64,000 nucleotides of DNA. It comes from Terana coerulea (taxonomy: Eukaryota > Basidiomycota > Agaricomycetes > Polyporales > Phanerochaetaceae). A program made the position numbers and the translations under genes. The notes under the pieces are model-generated. The model made no database searches, was not told the origin of the DNA, and was given only the letters and a program-made list of their open reading frames with translations. Location of the stretch: contig JAKOGH010000911.1 of the NCBI GenBank assembly GCA_024811115.1, forward strand, positions 59,182 through 123,181, given 5' to 3'. Below are positions 46,979 to 59,528 of the stretch, piece after piece (within the stretch, counting starts at the first letter, position 1; each line of letters begins with the position of its first letter).

Positions 46979-47249
46979 GCCACATAATTGTTGAAACGAG
47001 AATACCGACGTCGCGGAATGGATAATATAGAGTAGAGAGTGGTGTGTGTTGCAGACCATGACTGTGAGCGCCGGTGCGGGGGCGATTAGTTACCCTCGAT
47101 CCTGTATAGGTGGGATGGAGAGACTTTGAAGGCGATTATCGGGTGGATAGCCGCGTTCTAGCAGCGAATGCCAGGGACGTCCGAGTTATTCGCTGCCGGG
47201 AACAGCATCACAGAGGTCGGCAAAGATGAACGGGAGCTGGAGGGTCGGC

Positions 47250-49070
47250 TCAGGCGTTGCTCAGGTTCTCCTCGAGTTCCTCTGCCGCTCGCTTGCACGC
47301 GTCCTGAAACAATCTCAAGTCTCGAGCTGTCAGAGATGTTGCCAGGTTCTATGAGAAGTGTTAGAGCGATTTCCGAGGTTACCGTCTTTACACACCTTAT
47401 GGAGAAGGAAGGGATCTTCGACGATAAACTCTTTGCTAGCCCAATGGAAAGGCTCTCCTTCGAGGGCCGGGTCCAATGGCTCCTCGAACTCCTCGGGCGT
47501 GTTAGGGAAGTTTTGGGGCGTGTTAGACTCCGGATCATGCAGTAATTCCATAACGCGGTCGTCAAGATCCTCCGGCTCAGCTGGCGCGTCGGATACTGCG
47601 AGCTTGAGGCGTGGCTGATATGGTCTCTGGCGAGGAAGGGTGCCACCTGATCGTATACTTGCCATGGTATCAAAGTAAGAAAATTCGTAAGCCCAATACC
47701 TTGAATCGTTTGTCAGCTGATCAGATGCAAATGTGGAATTGCATTGACGACGCACTTGTACCACGCCAGCAGTGCTTGGTCAATGGAAATCGGTGGAGGC
47801 GGGACCCAACCCTCCTCTGACATGTTGAACCGAGTATCACACCGCTCAGGCTCCGCCCGTCGACGGCCTAGTGACCAGAATTGGGCTCTTGGATCGTCCC
47901 ACTCGAATTGGAACGGGCCCTTTTGTAGGTTAGGCAACTGGCCGATTTTCTGTAGCACGTAAGCTACGGTAATGTACTTGCGTAGTAGGCAGCATTACCT
48001 GAAACACCGCTATTGTCATGATTGCGTACGTATAGTTGTTGACACCGTGTCCCGCGCGACTCCATGTCGCCCACCGTTTGATGTGGAGGATAACAGCAGG
48101 CAGTATAGGATTTATCTCGCAATAACGCTTGATGAGCAGCGTGTTCCGTAGTCCCAGTCGTTCATTGATATTGATGTCGCATTTTAGCTTTGTTGACCGA
48201 TCACGGAATGACGCTAAACCATTATGCATAAGTAACGCAAAGCAGCAGAGAAGGAAGTGCACCGTACCGATAGGAACTCTGGCACGAGGTATTACGATTG
48301 TTATTTCGAAGCCTGCCCTAGCCAAGGCTTTTCCAACTGCTCTATACACAATTGTTAAGTATCGGTAACAACGCAAGCGTAGTAGGATAATAATCACGCG
48401 ATTGCTACAAAAGACAGATGAGATATTGTGCAGGACGCGAGATAAATTAGTGCACTCACAAAGTGACTTGCCACGCATTCCAGGTTGCAAGCCAGTAGGA
48501 AAGTTCGGGTCCTATGCCAAGTTAGCTTGCATACTGTACGCCATGGCTCGACGTACAGCTATCATAAGATCCAAATCGCTGCTTTCCGAGTCCGCCCCGT
48601 AGCAAGTACTCCCAAACACCTTCACTTTGTACTTGTGGCCGAAGCGGGCTTGAATTACATCCTGCACGCGTTTGACAGTATGTAACCGGTTTGCCAGTAC
48701 TTTGGGATTCAACGGAGGCCATTCTGGTAGCTGAGAGCAAAGCAAACGATGAGTAAGGGCAAATGGGTAGCGCAGTTTGGAAGGCCGGCCAGCATACGCA
48801 CTCTGAACAATTCCCCACCAGTAGTCTTTGTCTCTGCAGCTACGAGCTGCTTCCCTGCACCGTCTGCTGATTTCTTAGAACCACCTTCATCCGGTAGAGC
48901 CTCCGACAAGCTAGCCAAGAAAGCGTTGGAAATGACGGTGCTATCAGGCTGTGAGACACCGCCTTTGTGACTGTAATCGAACTAAATGGCCTTGCTTCAG
49001 CTTAATGCAGCTGAACATAGTGACCTGGAGCGCACTCACCGCAGATCTCGAGCTGCAGCGGCGATGACAT
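47250..49070 (-). CDS. Cid1-like poly(A)/poly(U) polymerase
   Basis: This is a nucleotidyltransferase that adds non-templated nucleotides to RNA 3' ends. The start near 49070 (MSSPLQLEI) is tentative, because the first intron closes the frame only if the phase slips by one. Then come SDGAGKQL-type linker sequence, LPEWPPLNPKVLANRL, KVKVFGSTCYGADSESSDLD (GS motif plus the DxD catalytic Asp pair), RSTKLKCDININERLGLRNT, LIKRYCEINPILPAVILHIK, NNYTYAIMTIAVF, LPNLQKGPFQFEWDD, YWAYEFSYFDTMASIRSG, a PAP-associated domain with EPFHWASKEFIVEDPFLLHK, and the end NLATSLTARDLRLFQDACKR. The domain order (NTase, then PAP-associated) fits Cid1/TUTase enzymes. It is divergent from eIF3L, about 230 bp away. 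Confidence 0.85.
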
Positions 49071-49303
49071 AGTAGCGCTGAGTTGATCCCAAGTTTTCTA
49101 GCCGAAAGTCTGCAAAGCCATGGAACCGGGCTCATGGAATGGTAGCTGAAGCACAGAATGAGAGTTGACCGCAAGAGAGCCTGCGGCGGAATGCTGCTCT
49201 AAACGCCCGCGACAGCGACATTGATTGGCGCCCCTAGAATTGGACTGGGAAATTTCAGTGTGCTCGAATAGGCTCGAATTCACGCTTGGTCTCTTCGTAC
49301 ACT

Positions 49304-51673
49304 ATGGCTCAACAACGCACCGCTGTCTGGGAGACAGACCTTGACGAAGACTTTCATGATGTCGACGTGAACTTGGCGATTGGCACCTACGGACAAAATG
49401 GGCTCTACGACGACGGTGCGTGCTCCGAAAACTATGCGGATGTGCAGATCCTGAGCTTGCTGGAAATACAGCCCAGCCTCGGATAGACGAGGCAACCTTA
49501 CTTGCAGTCCAACAGCAGGTTGCGCAGCAAGCAGCACTTTCCCAAGTTCCTGACCCCGTCAAACGCGTGAGAAGCTGTGCTTTCGCCCAATCGAAGTTTC
49601 GTTAATCACCCTCCACAGTTCATCGTACATTTCCACCAAGCCGTTCTGGACAACAACCTACCCGAAATCACTGTTGCATACGAGAGCGGCTGGAACAGGT
49701 TGACGGAGAAGTACTACGCGAAGACCGAGTGGCCTGAAGCGGAGACTATCGCGCCTTTGGTTAACGATGGTGCGTAGTTGCTTGTCCAAGATCAGTGAGA
49801 AAGCTAAGACACCCCTTACCTTGAAGACCAAATCTTCCTCATCCTATACCGTGAACTCTACTATCGCCATGTGTACTCTCGCATTCAACCTGACATTGAC
49901 GACCGCCTTCACTCGTACGAGAACAGCTGCGAGCTGTTCAACTACCTCCTTAGTCAGTATCTGGAAAACAACGACAAGAATTATCAGGGCTTACATGGGT
50001 GTTTCACAGATTCCGATGGTCCGGTAACCTTAGAGCTCCCCGAGCAATGGCTTTGGGATATGATCGACGAATTCATCTACCAATTCCAATCCTTCTGCGT
50101 GTGGCGGTCAAAAGTCAAGTCAAAAAGTGACGATGAGCTCATTCTTCTCGCAGATGCGAGTCAGGTGCGTTGCATCTAATGTGGCTGACACACTTATCTA
50201 ATTAGGAGTCTTCTGTTGTTTAGGTCTGGAGCTCATACAGTGTGTTGAACGTGCTCTACTCCCTTATCCAAAAGTCGAAGATCAACGAGCATATTGTTGC
50301 GTTGCAAGAAGGAAAAAGCCAAGAGGAGATTGCGTAAGTAGTTTCCAGCTATCCTGGACCAGAGTAACTTATACCGGGGCTCAATGCAGAGAAATCGTCG
50401 GCGAGTATGGTGTGCGACCTGTGTACCGCATGCTCGGCTATTTCAGTCTCATCGGCCTCCTTCGCGTGCACAGTCTCTTGGGAGACTTTACGCTTGCGCT
50501 AAAAGTCATGGACAACGTTGAGCTGAACCAGAAGGTCAGCTTTTCTTGACCTTTTCACTCCTGTAGATGCTCACAACTGCGTAGTCCCCTTTCACAAGAG
50601 TGACTGCGTGCCACGTTACCACTTTCTACTACGTCGGCTTCTGCTACATCATGATGCGCCGTTACTCTGACGCCATCAGGACCTTCGTTTCCATCCTCAA
50701 CTTCATCTTGAGAATGCGGCAATACCACACCCGTAGCTACCAGTATGACCAGGTCAGTGGTGATCCCGGAGCTGGAGCATGTTCACAAGCTGATTTTTTC
50801 TCTGAAGATCAATAAAACTGCTGATCGTATGTATGCTCTGTTCGCTATCTGCTCTGCTCTGTCACCGACGCGGGTGGACGACAACATCTCCAACATTGTA
50901 AAGGAGCGGTATGGCGAGCAATTCGGCAAGATGTCTCGTGGGTATGTGCCTTGAACAGCTTCCGATTGTATTCCAGGGACTCATTGGTTTGTTTGTAGTG
51001 ACGAGGGCATCCCTGCGTTCGAGGAGCTCTTCCTCTATGCATGCCCCAAGTTTATCTCCGCCAACCCACCACCATACGAAGACCAAGAACTCCTTCATAG
51101 CTTTGTCGAAGATTCACCCACGGAACCCGCCCAGCGCCACCTCTCTCTTTTCCTTTCGGATGTCCGCGCTCAGGCACCGGTGCCCACCCTACGCAGCTTC
51201 CTGAAGCTGTACACCTCGCTCGACGCGAACAAGCTCGCCAACTTCCTGGACGCGGACGAGGAGGAGATGGTACAGCAGCTCATGGTCATGAAGCAGGCGA
51301 GTCGGAGCATCAGCCGCATCGAGAACGAGAAGGGGCTGCTGAACGGCCAGATCATCTCGACCAGTGACTTGGACTTCGTCATCGACGAGGTATGTGCCTT
51401 CTGCACGGGACTCGCGATCAGTTAGCTGACTCGTTTCAACAACAGAACATGGTCCACATCGCCGAGTCCACTGTCGGACGTCGATACGCCGGTTGGTTCA
51501 TCCGGAACACCGAACATGCACAGCGTGTGCTGGACACCCTCAAGAACAGCCCGCTGCCCATCCAAAACAAGGCAAAGCAAGCGCCGGCACAGGGCAAGGG
51601 CGATGCGCCCGCTGCGGTCTCGGCGGGCAAGCCTACGGGGCCAAAAGTTGCTTGGGGAGGCGTCAAGGCATAG
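49304..51673 (+). CDS. Translation initiation factor eIF3 subunit L
   Basis: eIF3L is a PCI-domain subunit of eIF3 needed for translation initiation. Spliced exons read [17 protein letters not shown], then [170 protein letters not shown] and TRSYQYDQ. The PCI part has [37 protein letters not shown] and [14 protein letters not shown]. All blocks fit the eIF3L family in order. Introns are 45-70 nt with canonical ends. The start gives the expected acidic N-terminus. Ends in a short Pro/Ala/Lys tail. Confidence 0.93.
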
Positions 51674-51921
51674 ATGATGTAGCTCTAGCTGTGTATTCTT
51701 GAGACTTCATGTGTGTATCATCACTCTGAGGAATGTTTGACAGTGGGCATAATGATAGTATTAGACTGGTGATGTAAGGTATGTGAGGTATGGCACATGT
51801 GGCATGATGTACATATTTGTTTGCATGTTTTAACCCCTCGGTCGTCGCATCTATACGAGGAAGGTGGGAGCCGAATGACGAGCCTCGCTGCTGGTTGGAA
51901 GCCAATACGATGAGGTGCTTT
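51674..51921. other. Convergent 3' regions
   Basis: Short AT-rich stretch between the eIF3L stop and the transcription factor stop. No further feature seen. Confidence 0.4.
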
Positions 51922-54121
51922 TTACAGCGCCTCCCATGCTTCCTGGACCTGGCCCGCTTGTGACGCTGCATAATGAAGCATCAGTGTTGCTTGCACTTTT
52001 GGACAACGAAGGCACGATGAGGACCAACCCATCAGGGGACAAACTCTCCCGAAGTCTGTCATGATCGCGAGAACGCGGTCGAGAGACCCTTTCAGGTTGG
52101 CAGCGTAGGGGTCAGCGAAGTTGGCTCCGTAGGTTTTCAGTTCTCCGAGGAAGACTTGGCAGACGGAGGATAACAGGATCTATCGATCGTTGCCTCAGTA
52201 GCTTGCCGACGCAGAAAAACTCGCATACCACTTACCGCCATGATAGGGTCAAGATAGCCCCGCTGGTCGACGTCCAAGCCCTGCACGGTCGCCAGGATCG
52301 CGGACGCGGTGGCGACGCACGAGTCGCGGGACCGCGGTTGTTCCGCCGAGATGGAGAAGCGGATGTGCAGCTGGATGACCGCCACGCGTGCGATCGTGCA
52401 GGCGACGAGGGTCTCGTACGAGTCGCCAGGGTAGACGACGTCGTCGACGTGCGGTAGGTCGTTGATGAATGCCGTGATTATATTGTCGAGCTTGGAGAAC
52501 TCGTGCCAAAACAGGGCTTTGTCAGGCATGTCTGCGGGGGAGGTGATAAGTGCTTGGTTCCATGGCCGAGGTCTGGGCGTACCGTCGTGATACCGAGACG
52601 CGAGCTCGGATGCGCGGGCGAACAGGGTGGACGCCTTTGCGCGCAAAGCCAGTGGAGAAGACTGTTGCACATTACTGACAGACGGCCCATTCAAGAACTG
52701 GCCTACGACGTGTTGCCCCGTGTACGCCGTCATCTGACCCTATATATAAAATCAACACGAGAGAAGTCATACCAGCATCGTGCGTACCTGCTCATACTGC
52801 CGCATCGCCAGCGGCCAAGGCGTCGATATACGTGTACCTGAAGTGCTGTTGTCCGAGATCGCCGACGGCGAACCGAGCGCGACGGCCCAGCACTTGTCCA
52901 AGACATACACCGTCCAGAACGCGTTAATGCGCTCGCCCTGGTCGACCACATCGCCACTCTCTGCGGGAGGCAGGACGTCGTAAGGGCCGCGTACAAGGTT
53001 CATGCCAAGGCCGACATGCATACCTGCGGCGGGGAGGCCCGCGGCGGGGAGGCCCGCGGCGTTGAGCCTGCAGGTGATGACGAGCGAGGCGGCGGCGCTG
53101 GTGTGGTATTTGCCTTCGAGAAATCGGCCGAGCGCGAAGTAGTAGTTTGCGAGAAGTACTTCGGCCTGGATGACGCCGAGGATGGCATGGCCCTGCGCAC
53201 CGGAGTTCGCGTGAAAGAGCGAGGCGGACACATCTTGAACGGCCTTTGCCAAGAACTTGCTTTCGTGGGCGTTCAGGGCGGCATCGGAGGATAGGTGGCT
53301 GCCCCAAAGACACACAGCCGACACAAGCGACTCATGGAGAGGGTCGCGGTTGCGACTGGTCAAGTAGGCAAGCTGTACGAAGCGGTTCATAGATAGGAAA
53401 AATCCTACTTGAGACGCATGCGGGATAAAGGCATTTATCCTAGGGGTGTATTAGGGTGGATATACTGCTGACAAGGGTATTGCCTACATGCTGTGGATCT
53501 CTTGAATAGTTGGCTCAGCCGTGCCAGCAGCGTGTGCGGTAATTGTCGGACTTTGGGCACAGGCAGCTGGAGCGGGGACACCTGCTCCTGGACAATGTCA
53601 GCGGAAAAATGCTTGCTAGCTCTCCGATGGACTCACCTGCTGGTGTCTTTAGAGTGATCAAGCTCAAAGCCACATCACTGGGACCCGCAGCCTGTCCTTC
53701 AGGATTGTGCAATTTAATAGAAGTGGCCTGTGACGGGTTCTCCAGCTCGCGAATGCGTTCCTCCAGAAGTGCAATATTTTCCTCTAGCAATTGGGTCTTG
53801 GTGAGGCCTTGCATATCGCTAGTATATTCGCAGTCCTCCTCGCGGCCCTTGGTCACACACTGGCTGCAGGCGGGCTTTTGGCCATCGCATTTCTGGAACA
53901 CTGGTCAGTTCACAGCGGTCGACAAGCAAAATGCGGCGCACCATTTTACGCCTGCGGCAGGGAAGACATGCGGATCCTCTGCAATGACAATGGGGGTGAG
54001 CACGTTTTATTGAGCGGGCGGCCAGCACCGGCGAGCGTGTATATCCTTACCTTGCCAAGGCGGAGGGGGTAGTAGATGACGAGGGCGAATCAAGATGTGC
54101 GGACTGCTGGGTCGAAGACAT
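51922..54121 (-). CDS. Fungal Zn2Cys6 transcription factor
   Basis: This is a Gal4-type binuclear zinc-cluster regulator. The N-terminus MSSTQQSAHLDSPSSS joins through introns to GSACLPCRRRKMKCDGQKP and ACSQCVTKG, EEDCEY; the six cysteines have the spacing C-x2-C-x6-C-x6-C-x2-C-x8-C. A leucine-rich dimer helix follows (LLEENIALLEERIRELE). The middle is the fungal-specific factor domain: MNRFVQLAYLTSRNRDPLHE, CLWGSHLSSDAALNAHE, LLANYYFALGRFLEGKYH, AFWTVYVLDKCWAVALG. The C-terminus includes LKTYGANFADPYAANLKG and ends EAWEAL. A GLPAA repeat lies inside (53023-53060). Targets cannot be told. Neighbours do not form an obvious metabolic cluster. Confidence 0.88.
53023..53060 (-). repeat. Short tandem repeat encoding GLPAA
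   Basis: The 15-bp unit GGCGGGGAGGCCCGC is repeated in tandem and encodes GLPAA copies within the fungal-specific domain of the transcription factor. Confidence 0.7.
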
Positions 54122-56364
54122 GATAAATGAGCTGGGTGTCTGGGTAAGATGGTTGGATGGATGCAGTGACGGTAGCAGCACCGCTGCCACCATCGTCTTA
54201 AATCGTCTGTGCTCCCGAGAAGCGGTGAGGAGGATGTAGAAGGCCGACCTACCTTTATGTCAGCATTGCAGAGGAGTCATTGGCGTGCAGGCCTGGTAGG
54301 CGGCGATGGCGGGCGTTTGGACGATATGCGTGTTGTCGCCGCCGTCATTGAGATCGACACAGCGATCTGACTAAAACAAGAGGCTGTCAAGGAAATGATA
54401 GAGATTGAGTTACTGTCTCGTTAATGTCTCAACGAGGTGGCGAGATCCCCAAGATGATCGGCGTTCGTGGTGGATTTTGACCCATAAAAGTTCTTCAACC
54501 GACGGATTGAGTCTACCGACGGTTCAGTTGGCGCAAGGCGCAAGGCGGGGCTGAGTCATCTCAGACCGAAAGCCAGCTGTTGACCAAAGGTGACCTCGAC
54601 GAATGTTGACTGCGCCTCGTCATCGCGGTTTGCCAAAGGGGGGCATGTACGCTCTTGAACCTATTCAGGAAGGTGGCGCACACCAAGCGACTTTGACAAA
54701 TCCGAGTCGGAGTTCCGAAGTCGCGCCTCTCGCCCTGATTTGGCAGGCGCACAGCCTAAAACGGCAACGGGTTCCGGGCGACGTTCGGCCGGTGAAGGCC
54801 GAAGCGCTGAAGCCCGTCTGTTAACCGAACCATTGAGCGTCACGACTAAAATTATGGGGACCCACATAACCACCGACTTACTGCGGAATACAGACAGGAG
54901 GTCAGACATTGGAGGGCTGCGGTGCATGGAACGCGGTGAACCTGCAGCGGAGCCTGCTGAACAAGCAAGAGGCAATGCTGCTGATGCCGAGTCGGGGAGT
55001 AAATCATTAGCAGCGGGATACGTCGCGAATGTTGGAGACAGGAGTACAAGGGATACCTACCTTGGTCGGTCATTGATGGTGTATGTAGACGTTTGATGTG
55101 GTCCTACGCAGCAGATAAAGCACCCTAAGGCCCGCTTCACGCCACAATACCTAGCAGCTGCCTAGCAACAGTCGCACCATGTTCTTTGTCGAGCTGCAGT
55201 GCACAGTACTTCGCAAGAACCTGTCTCGCAACCCCTATGTTCGATTGACCTCGAGCAGAAAGACTTCTATCATGACGAATCAACTCGAGGGGCTGCAGGA
55301 CACGCACATGGTGAGTGCCATCGTGTACGGCGAGGAGATTCTTCGAACTCACCACGAGCGTGCTAATGCTTCTCAACTTGTCGCATGTGTCAAGAGTCAG
55401 AACCAACGGCGTTCGGACTGGCGACTTTAAGTCCAACCTACGAGAGAACCAGAGCCCGGACTGTCGAAAACAGGTCTCACCGGCATGCTGGTTTCATTTG
55501 CAAATGAGGGGCGCCTTTACATGAATGATGAATTCCTCCCAGCCCTTGCCGCTGTGGGTTCTGAGATTAGCACCTCCAGGCTGTTGCAATGTCTTGGGTG
55601 CGCCCGATTGCCCACATCTCTGCCCGGCAGGATGGCTCAAGCCCTGTGATTCCAAGTGCCTGGCGCAGGCTGGGGCTTGCCTGGTCGAGCAAGGGAGGCA
55701 AGTTCTCACCCATGTCTCGACCACGCAGTGTGTCATCGCATTGAGATGTGTACGCTTGTGGGGGCCCCCATGACTGCAGGATATACAAGGATTATCTCAC
55801 ACCGGGTGGCTGAGAGTCGCTTGACCGAGGCGTGTGTAGTAGAGGAAGCATGTAAAGTAGTAAGCAGCGATGTAAGCAATAGCGAAACCGCCGGCGCCGA
55901 AGAAATGCGTAACGAACATTAACCGGCGTCTATTGGGGCGCTTGAAGCACGCTCAGCCCACGTGGCCCCTGGCACGCCTGCGCCCCCTTTCGGACTAAGG
56001 CTGGCAGGATCACTCGCCGCTGCCCTCATCTGCGTCCGCGTGTTGGTGAGTCGAGAAAAGAATGTGTTCGCAACAAAGCTTCGTGCTGGACGGGGCCGCT
56101 CAGGCTCCTCGGCGGCCCTGCTTATTATTGGATGCTTCCACGCCCGACCCCTTGCTGAGTCGTAGCAGGCACTAGTGGTCACGAATTCTGATCGTGCTTA
56201 GGAAAGCGTTGTGCCACCAACTGATCATCCAAAATGGCAACCTGTAGCTGACCAGGAAGGTATAAGTACCAGTCGAGCCGTCAGTCTAGCTGAGTTGCAG
56301 CTTTACCGCTATCCTAACCCTCACACAGACACCACCTCCTTCACCACTTCATTCACCACTTGCA
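54122..56364. other. Long intergenic region between divergent genes
   Basis: No gene supported. A 99-codon minus-strand frame (55137-55436) and others nearby lack motifs. The region holds the promoters of the Zn2Cys6 factor and the DUF1348 gene. Confidence 0.4.
56261..56268 (+). promoter_or_regulatory. TATA-like box of the DUF1348 gene
   Basis: TATAAGTA sits 97 bp upstream of the ATG, within a leader containing CACACA and CACC words. Confidence 0.45.
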
Positions 56365-57022
56365 ATGGCCGGAATTGTTCCTCCCTTCACTCGCGAGACT
56401 GCCCAGAAGAAGGTCAAGGCCGCTCAGGACCTGTGGAACACGAAGAATGCTGAGAAAGTAGCTCTCGCCTATACGGTAAGTGTATTCAGCGACTGTCAGG
56501 TTGTCCTCCTTAACGATGAGCCACACAGCCTGACTCTCGTTGGCGGAACCGCGACGTCTTCTGCAACGGGCGCAAAGATATCGTTCAGTTCCTCACGGAC
56601 AAGTGGTCTAAGGAGGACGGCTACAGGCTCAGGAAAGAGCTTTTCGCCTTCACGGACAACAAGATCGCTGTTACGGTTCGTCGCTATCTTTTCTCTCCAT
56701 AACATCATAGACATGAACTGACTCGTCCCCTTCTTCTCTAGTTCTGGTACGAATGGTACCAAGTCAAGCCGGACGGCACAAAGCAGTGGTGGCGCACACA
56801 CGGCCTCGAGGTACGTCACCCTCGGTCCCACGCGCTCTCCGTGCATCATAACTCACGGAACCTCCTTCCGTCTCGTAGGATTGGACCTTCGCAGAAGACG
56901 GCCTGATGAAGAAGCGTCAGATGTCGGGAAATGACGTGAAGATTACGAGCGAGCAGCGGTGGTTCAAGGACGATGTCGCGGACGTGAACACCGTGAAGAT
57001 TCCGGAGAACGAGCTCATCTGA
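56365..57022 (+). CDS. DUF1348 (NTF2/SnoaL-like) protein
   Basis: DUF1348 proteins adopt the NTF2-like fold; their biochemical role is unknown. Four exons encode MAGIVPPFTRETAQKKVKAA, then QDLWNTKNAEKVALAYT, PDSRWRNRDVFCNGRKDIVQ, FLTDKWSKEDGYRLRKELFA, FTDNKIAVTFWYEWYQVK, WWRTHGLEDWTFAEDGLMKK and MSGNDVKITSEQRWFKDDV. The pattern WRNR near the first third and the conserved RMxSGNDV-like block are typical. Length of about 150 residues fits the family. Introns of roughly 50-55 nt keep the frame. There is no signal peptide. Highly conserved and compact; this gene seems intact. Confidence 0.92.
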
Positions 57023-59528
57023 GCATCTAAAGGCTCTAAACTATGTTTTTTTCTCGTGGGAAGATTGCATGGGCCCATGCTTCTGTATCATGGAATCGCG
57101 ATAGAGAAAATAATCTCGGATTTGGGAGGTTTCTGATATGTATGCTGTATTACAAACTTGAAGCGACGAGTACTTCGACCCCTCCTCCCTGCTGGACTCC
57201 CTCCGCGACGCGACCCAGGTACGGAGGAGTATTAAGACCACGCTTTTACACTGCAAGGGTTCATAAAAGAACGCGATCGAGCACGCGCACGGTGCTCCCC
57301 GGAGATTCCGGCAATACAAACGTCACCGACACAAAGACCCGAGTTGTATGGCCGCCTAACCTTCCTTGAGGGATCTCAACCAACTTGAAGAAGCAGCATA
57401 AGTTACCACCTTACGGCTTTGTCTCGGCAAGCGCTGCTACAAGGGCCGAGACCCGCGCAACTCCCGGTCAGAGGGGCCATAGAGGACGCGGGAAACATAC
57501 GGCTGCGGAGAGAAGAAAGGTGATGAGCTCAATGAAAAGTAGTTAATGGTGTTCAAACTGCTTTCGCCCGATTATTTCCGTCGGGGAATTGGTCAGAAAG
57601 ATTTCAAGAAAATCAAAGGGGCGGTAAGATGGCTGGTGGGAATACGCCCAGAAATTAAGATAATTTCCAAAGGTACTTTCCGCTGTCTCATAGCTTTAGA
57701 GGACAGCGACAGCGTGCAGCAACAGAAGTCCATATATAGAATGATACTATCTGTCGTGCTGTGTGAACAAAGTAGTGAGCAATGCCGCAGCTAACCGCAC
57801 AGCTCCCGTAAAGCTACCGAGCAGCTGAAAGCCTTTTTCTAACCCAGGTTTGCACTTGCAGCTCCTCTTCAACGACGGAGTCCTAGATACTCCAGCCACG
57901 GGGCACTGATTGGCGTGTATGACAATATAATTCGACTGAGTACACGTTTTATAGCTGATTGTAACACGTACGAGATGAAATAATGCTCATATTCACTGGC
58001 TTCGCAGTCAAAGCCTTATTGCCGGAGCTATTCAGTGAAGAACCGAATGCACTTGTCAGTGACGGAATATTACAGAAAACAGCAACCTATTGCGCCGCTC
58101 AACCTACAAAAGGAGGGTGTGTTCGTCAGATGTAATGGAATGTCAAGCGTTGTGAACATACGATACTATGCCTGGCTGACATCGACTGGGAACTTTGCAA
58201 ATTGTCTCGATGCACGAAACGATGACCTCGCTTTCTCGCTGCTCGCGTTACGCTAGTACTAGTGCCCTTCGCCAAGTAGTGCCAGTGTTCTTCCATGCCC
58301 GTTCCACGCTCATGCCAAGTCCACTGGGATGATTCGCTTAAGAACGCGATCAAAACGGAGGATGGTGCTGCATACCTGTTGCTCCTGTTATGCATAGAGA
58401 CAGGATTCGCGCATAAGTATAGACGGAAGGTCGGTCGACGGACGAAAGACTAGAATTTTCCGTTAAGGCTGAGACGCCACAATGTTGCGACGAGTGAACA
58501 AGTCACTCATCGGTTAAATCACTGTGTTTGTACCGGCCCGTTGCGCCTGTCGGAGCCGATTGTCTATAGACAGCGGGTAACGAGCAAGTAACAAGAGGCA
58601 TTAGACCCGGGTTGGTGGGCTTATTGACGTAGTATTGTCGCTAGTACAAACCTTGCTTTGAAACGTACCTCATCCGAATGCCTGGTTCATCCCCTGGCGG
58701 AGGCATTCGGCAGGCCAACGCCTGTCCATCAAGGGTAAGTACGCGATCGTTACGTACTTGGATGTTGAACTAGATGCCGATGAGGCCCCTTCGACAAGTC
58801 GGGAACTCCGGGTGCTCTCAGGCCTGTTCATTTCCCTTTGGGGCCTGCCTAAGCGAGTAGGCAGTTCACGCTGCCCTTGAGAACGTTCAAAGAATGTCCC
58901 TTGTCACTGCAAAAGCACAGGGTGGTCTTCAGGTTGTGTATAAGGGTTGTATGCACCTCGAGCCCAGGTCCAGCGAACAGAAGGAGACAAGCGTCGGCAA
59001 AGCTCCAAATGAACGGAAACGGAGCGCCAGAGGACAACAGTGATCGCATCAACTCTGGGCGCTTTTAATTTGGAATCCAGATATTCGGCGCACCTTTCTC
59101 TTTCCGCTACATCCTGCACGTCAAGTGCAGTACGACGGGCATCGTGACTATGTCTCCCGCCGCCGCCAGGTATGTTTCGTGCGTAGACGGCTTTGTATGC
59201 TTGATATTTACGTGGACGTTGCTTTTTAGGCCGAATTGAGCTAGAGAGGTCCCCGAAGACGGACTTCTTTGGCATCAACGCCGGCAACTGAACAGGCAGG
59301 CGCTGCGTCGGAAATGGACTGATCGCCTGGCCTCGTGTGTACGTCGTATAAAACCCTCGACAGGGAAGGTCAAAACGTCCCATCTCCCGGTATCAAACGC
59401 TCACCCGTCCAGGCGACCAGCCAAACTGTCTCACTCACCACTAGTCGCTCTTTGAACTCTTTCGTTTCTGTACCATACCCTCAGTGGTAGGACATCGCTG
59501 GTCGCCCTCTCTCCCAACTCTCCTCGTC
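57023..59528. other. Intergenic, no gene recognised
   Basis: About 2.5 kb without a supported gene. Short open frames have no motif. The 3' part holds the P450 promoter. Confidence 0.4.
59347..59353 (+). promoter_or_regulatory. TATA box of the P450 gene
   Basis: TATAAAA occurs 182 bp upstream of the ATG, followed by a pyrimidine-rich leader with several CACTCACC words, as in strongly expressed fungal genes. Confidence 0.45.

Noticed and set aside
55137..55436. 99-codon minus-strand frame with protein-like composition
   Set aside because: No recognised motif, no splice context, and a comparable frame exists on the opposite strand.
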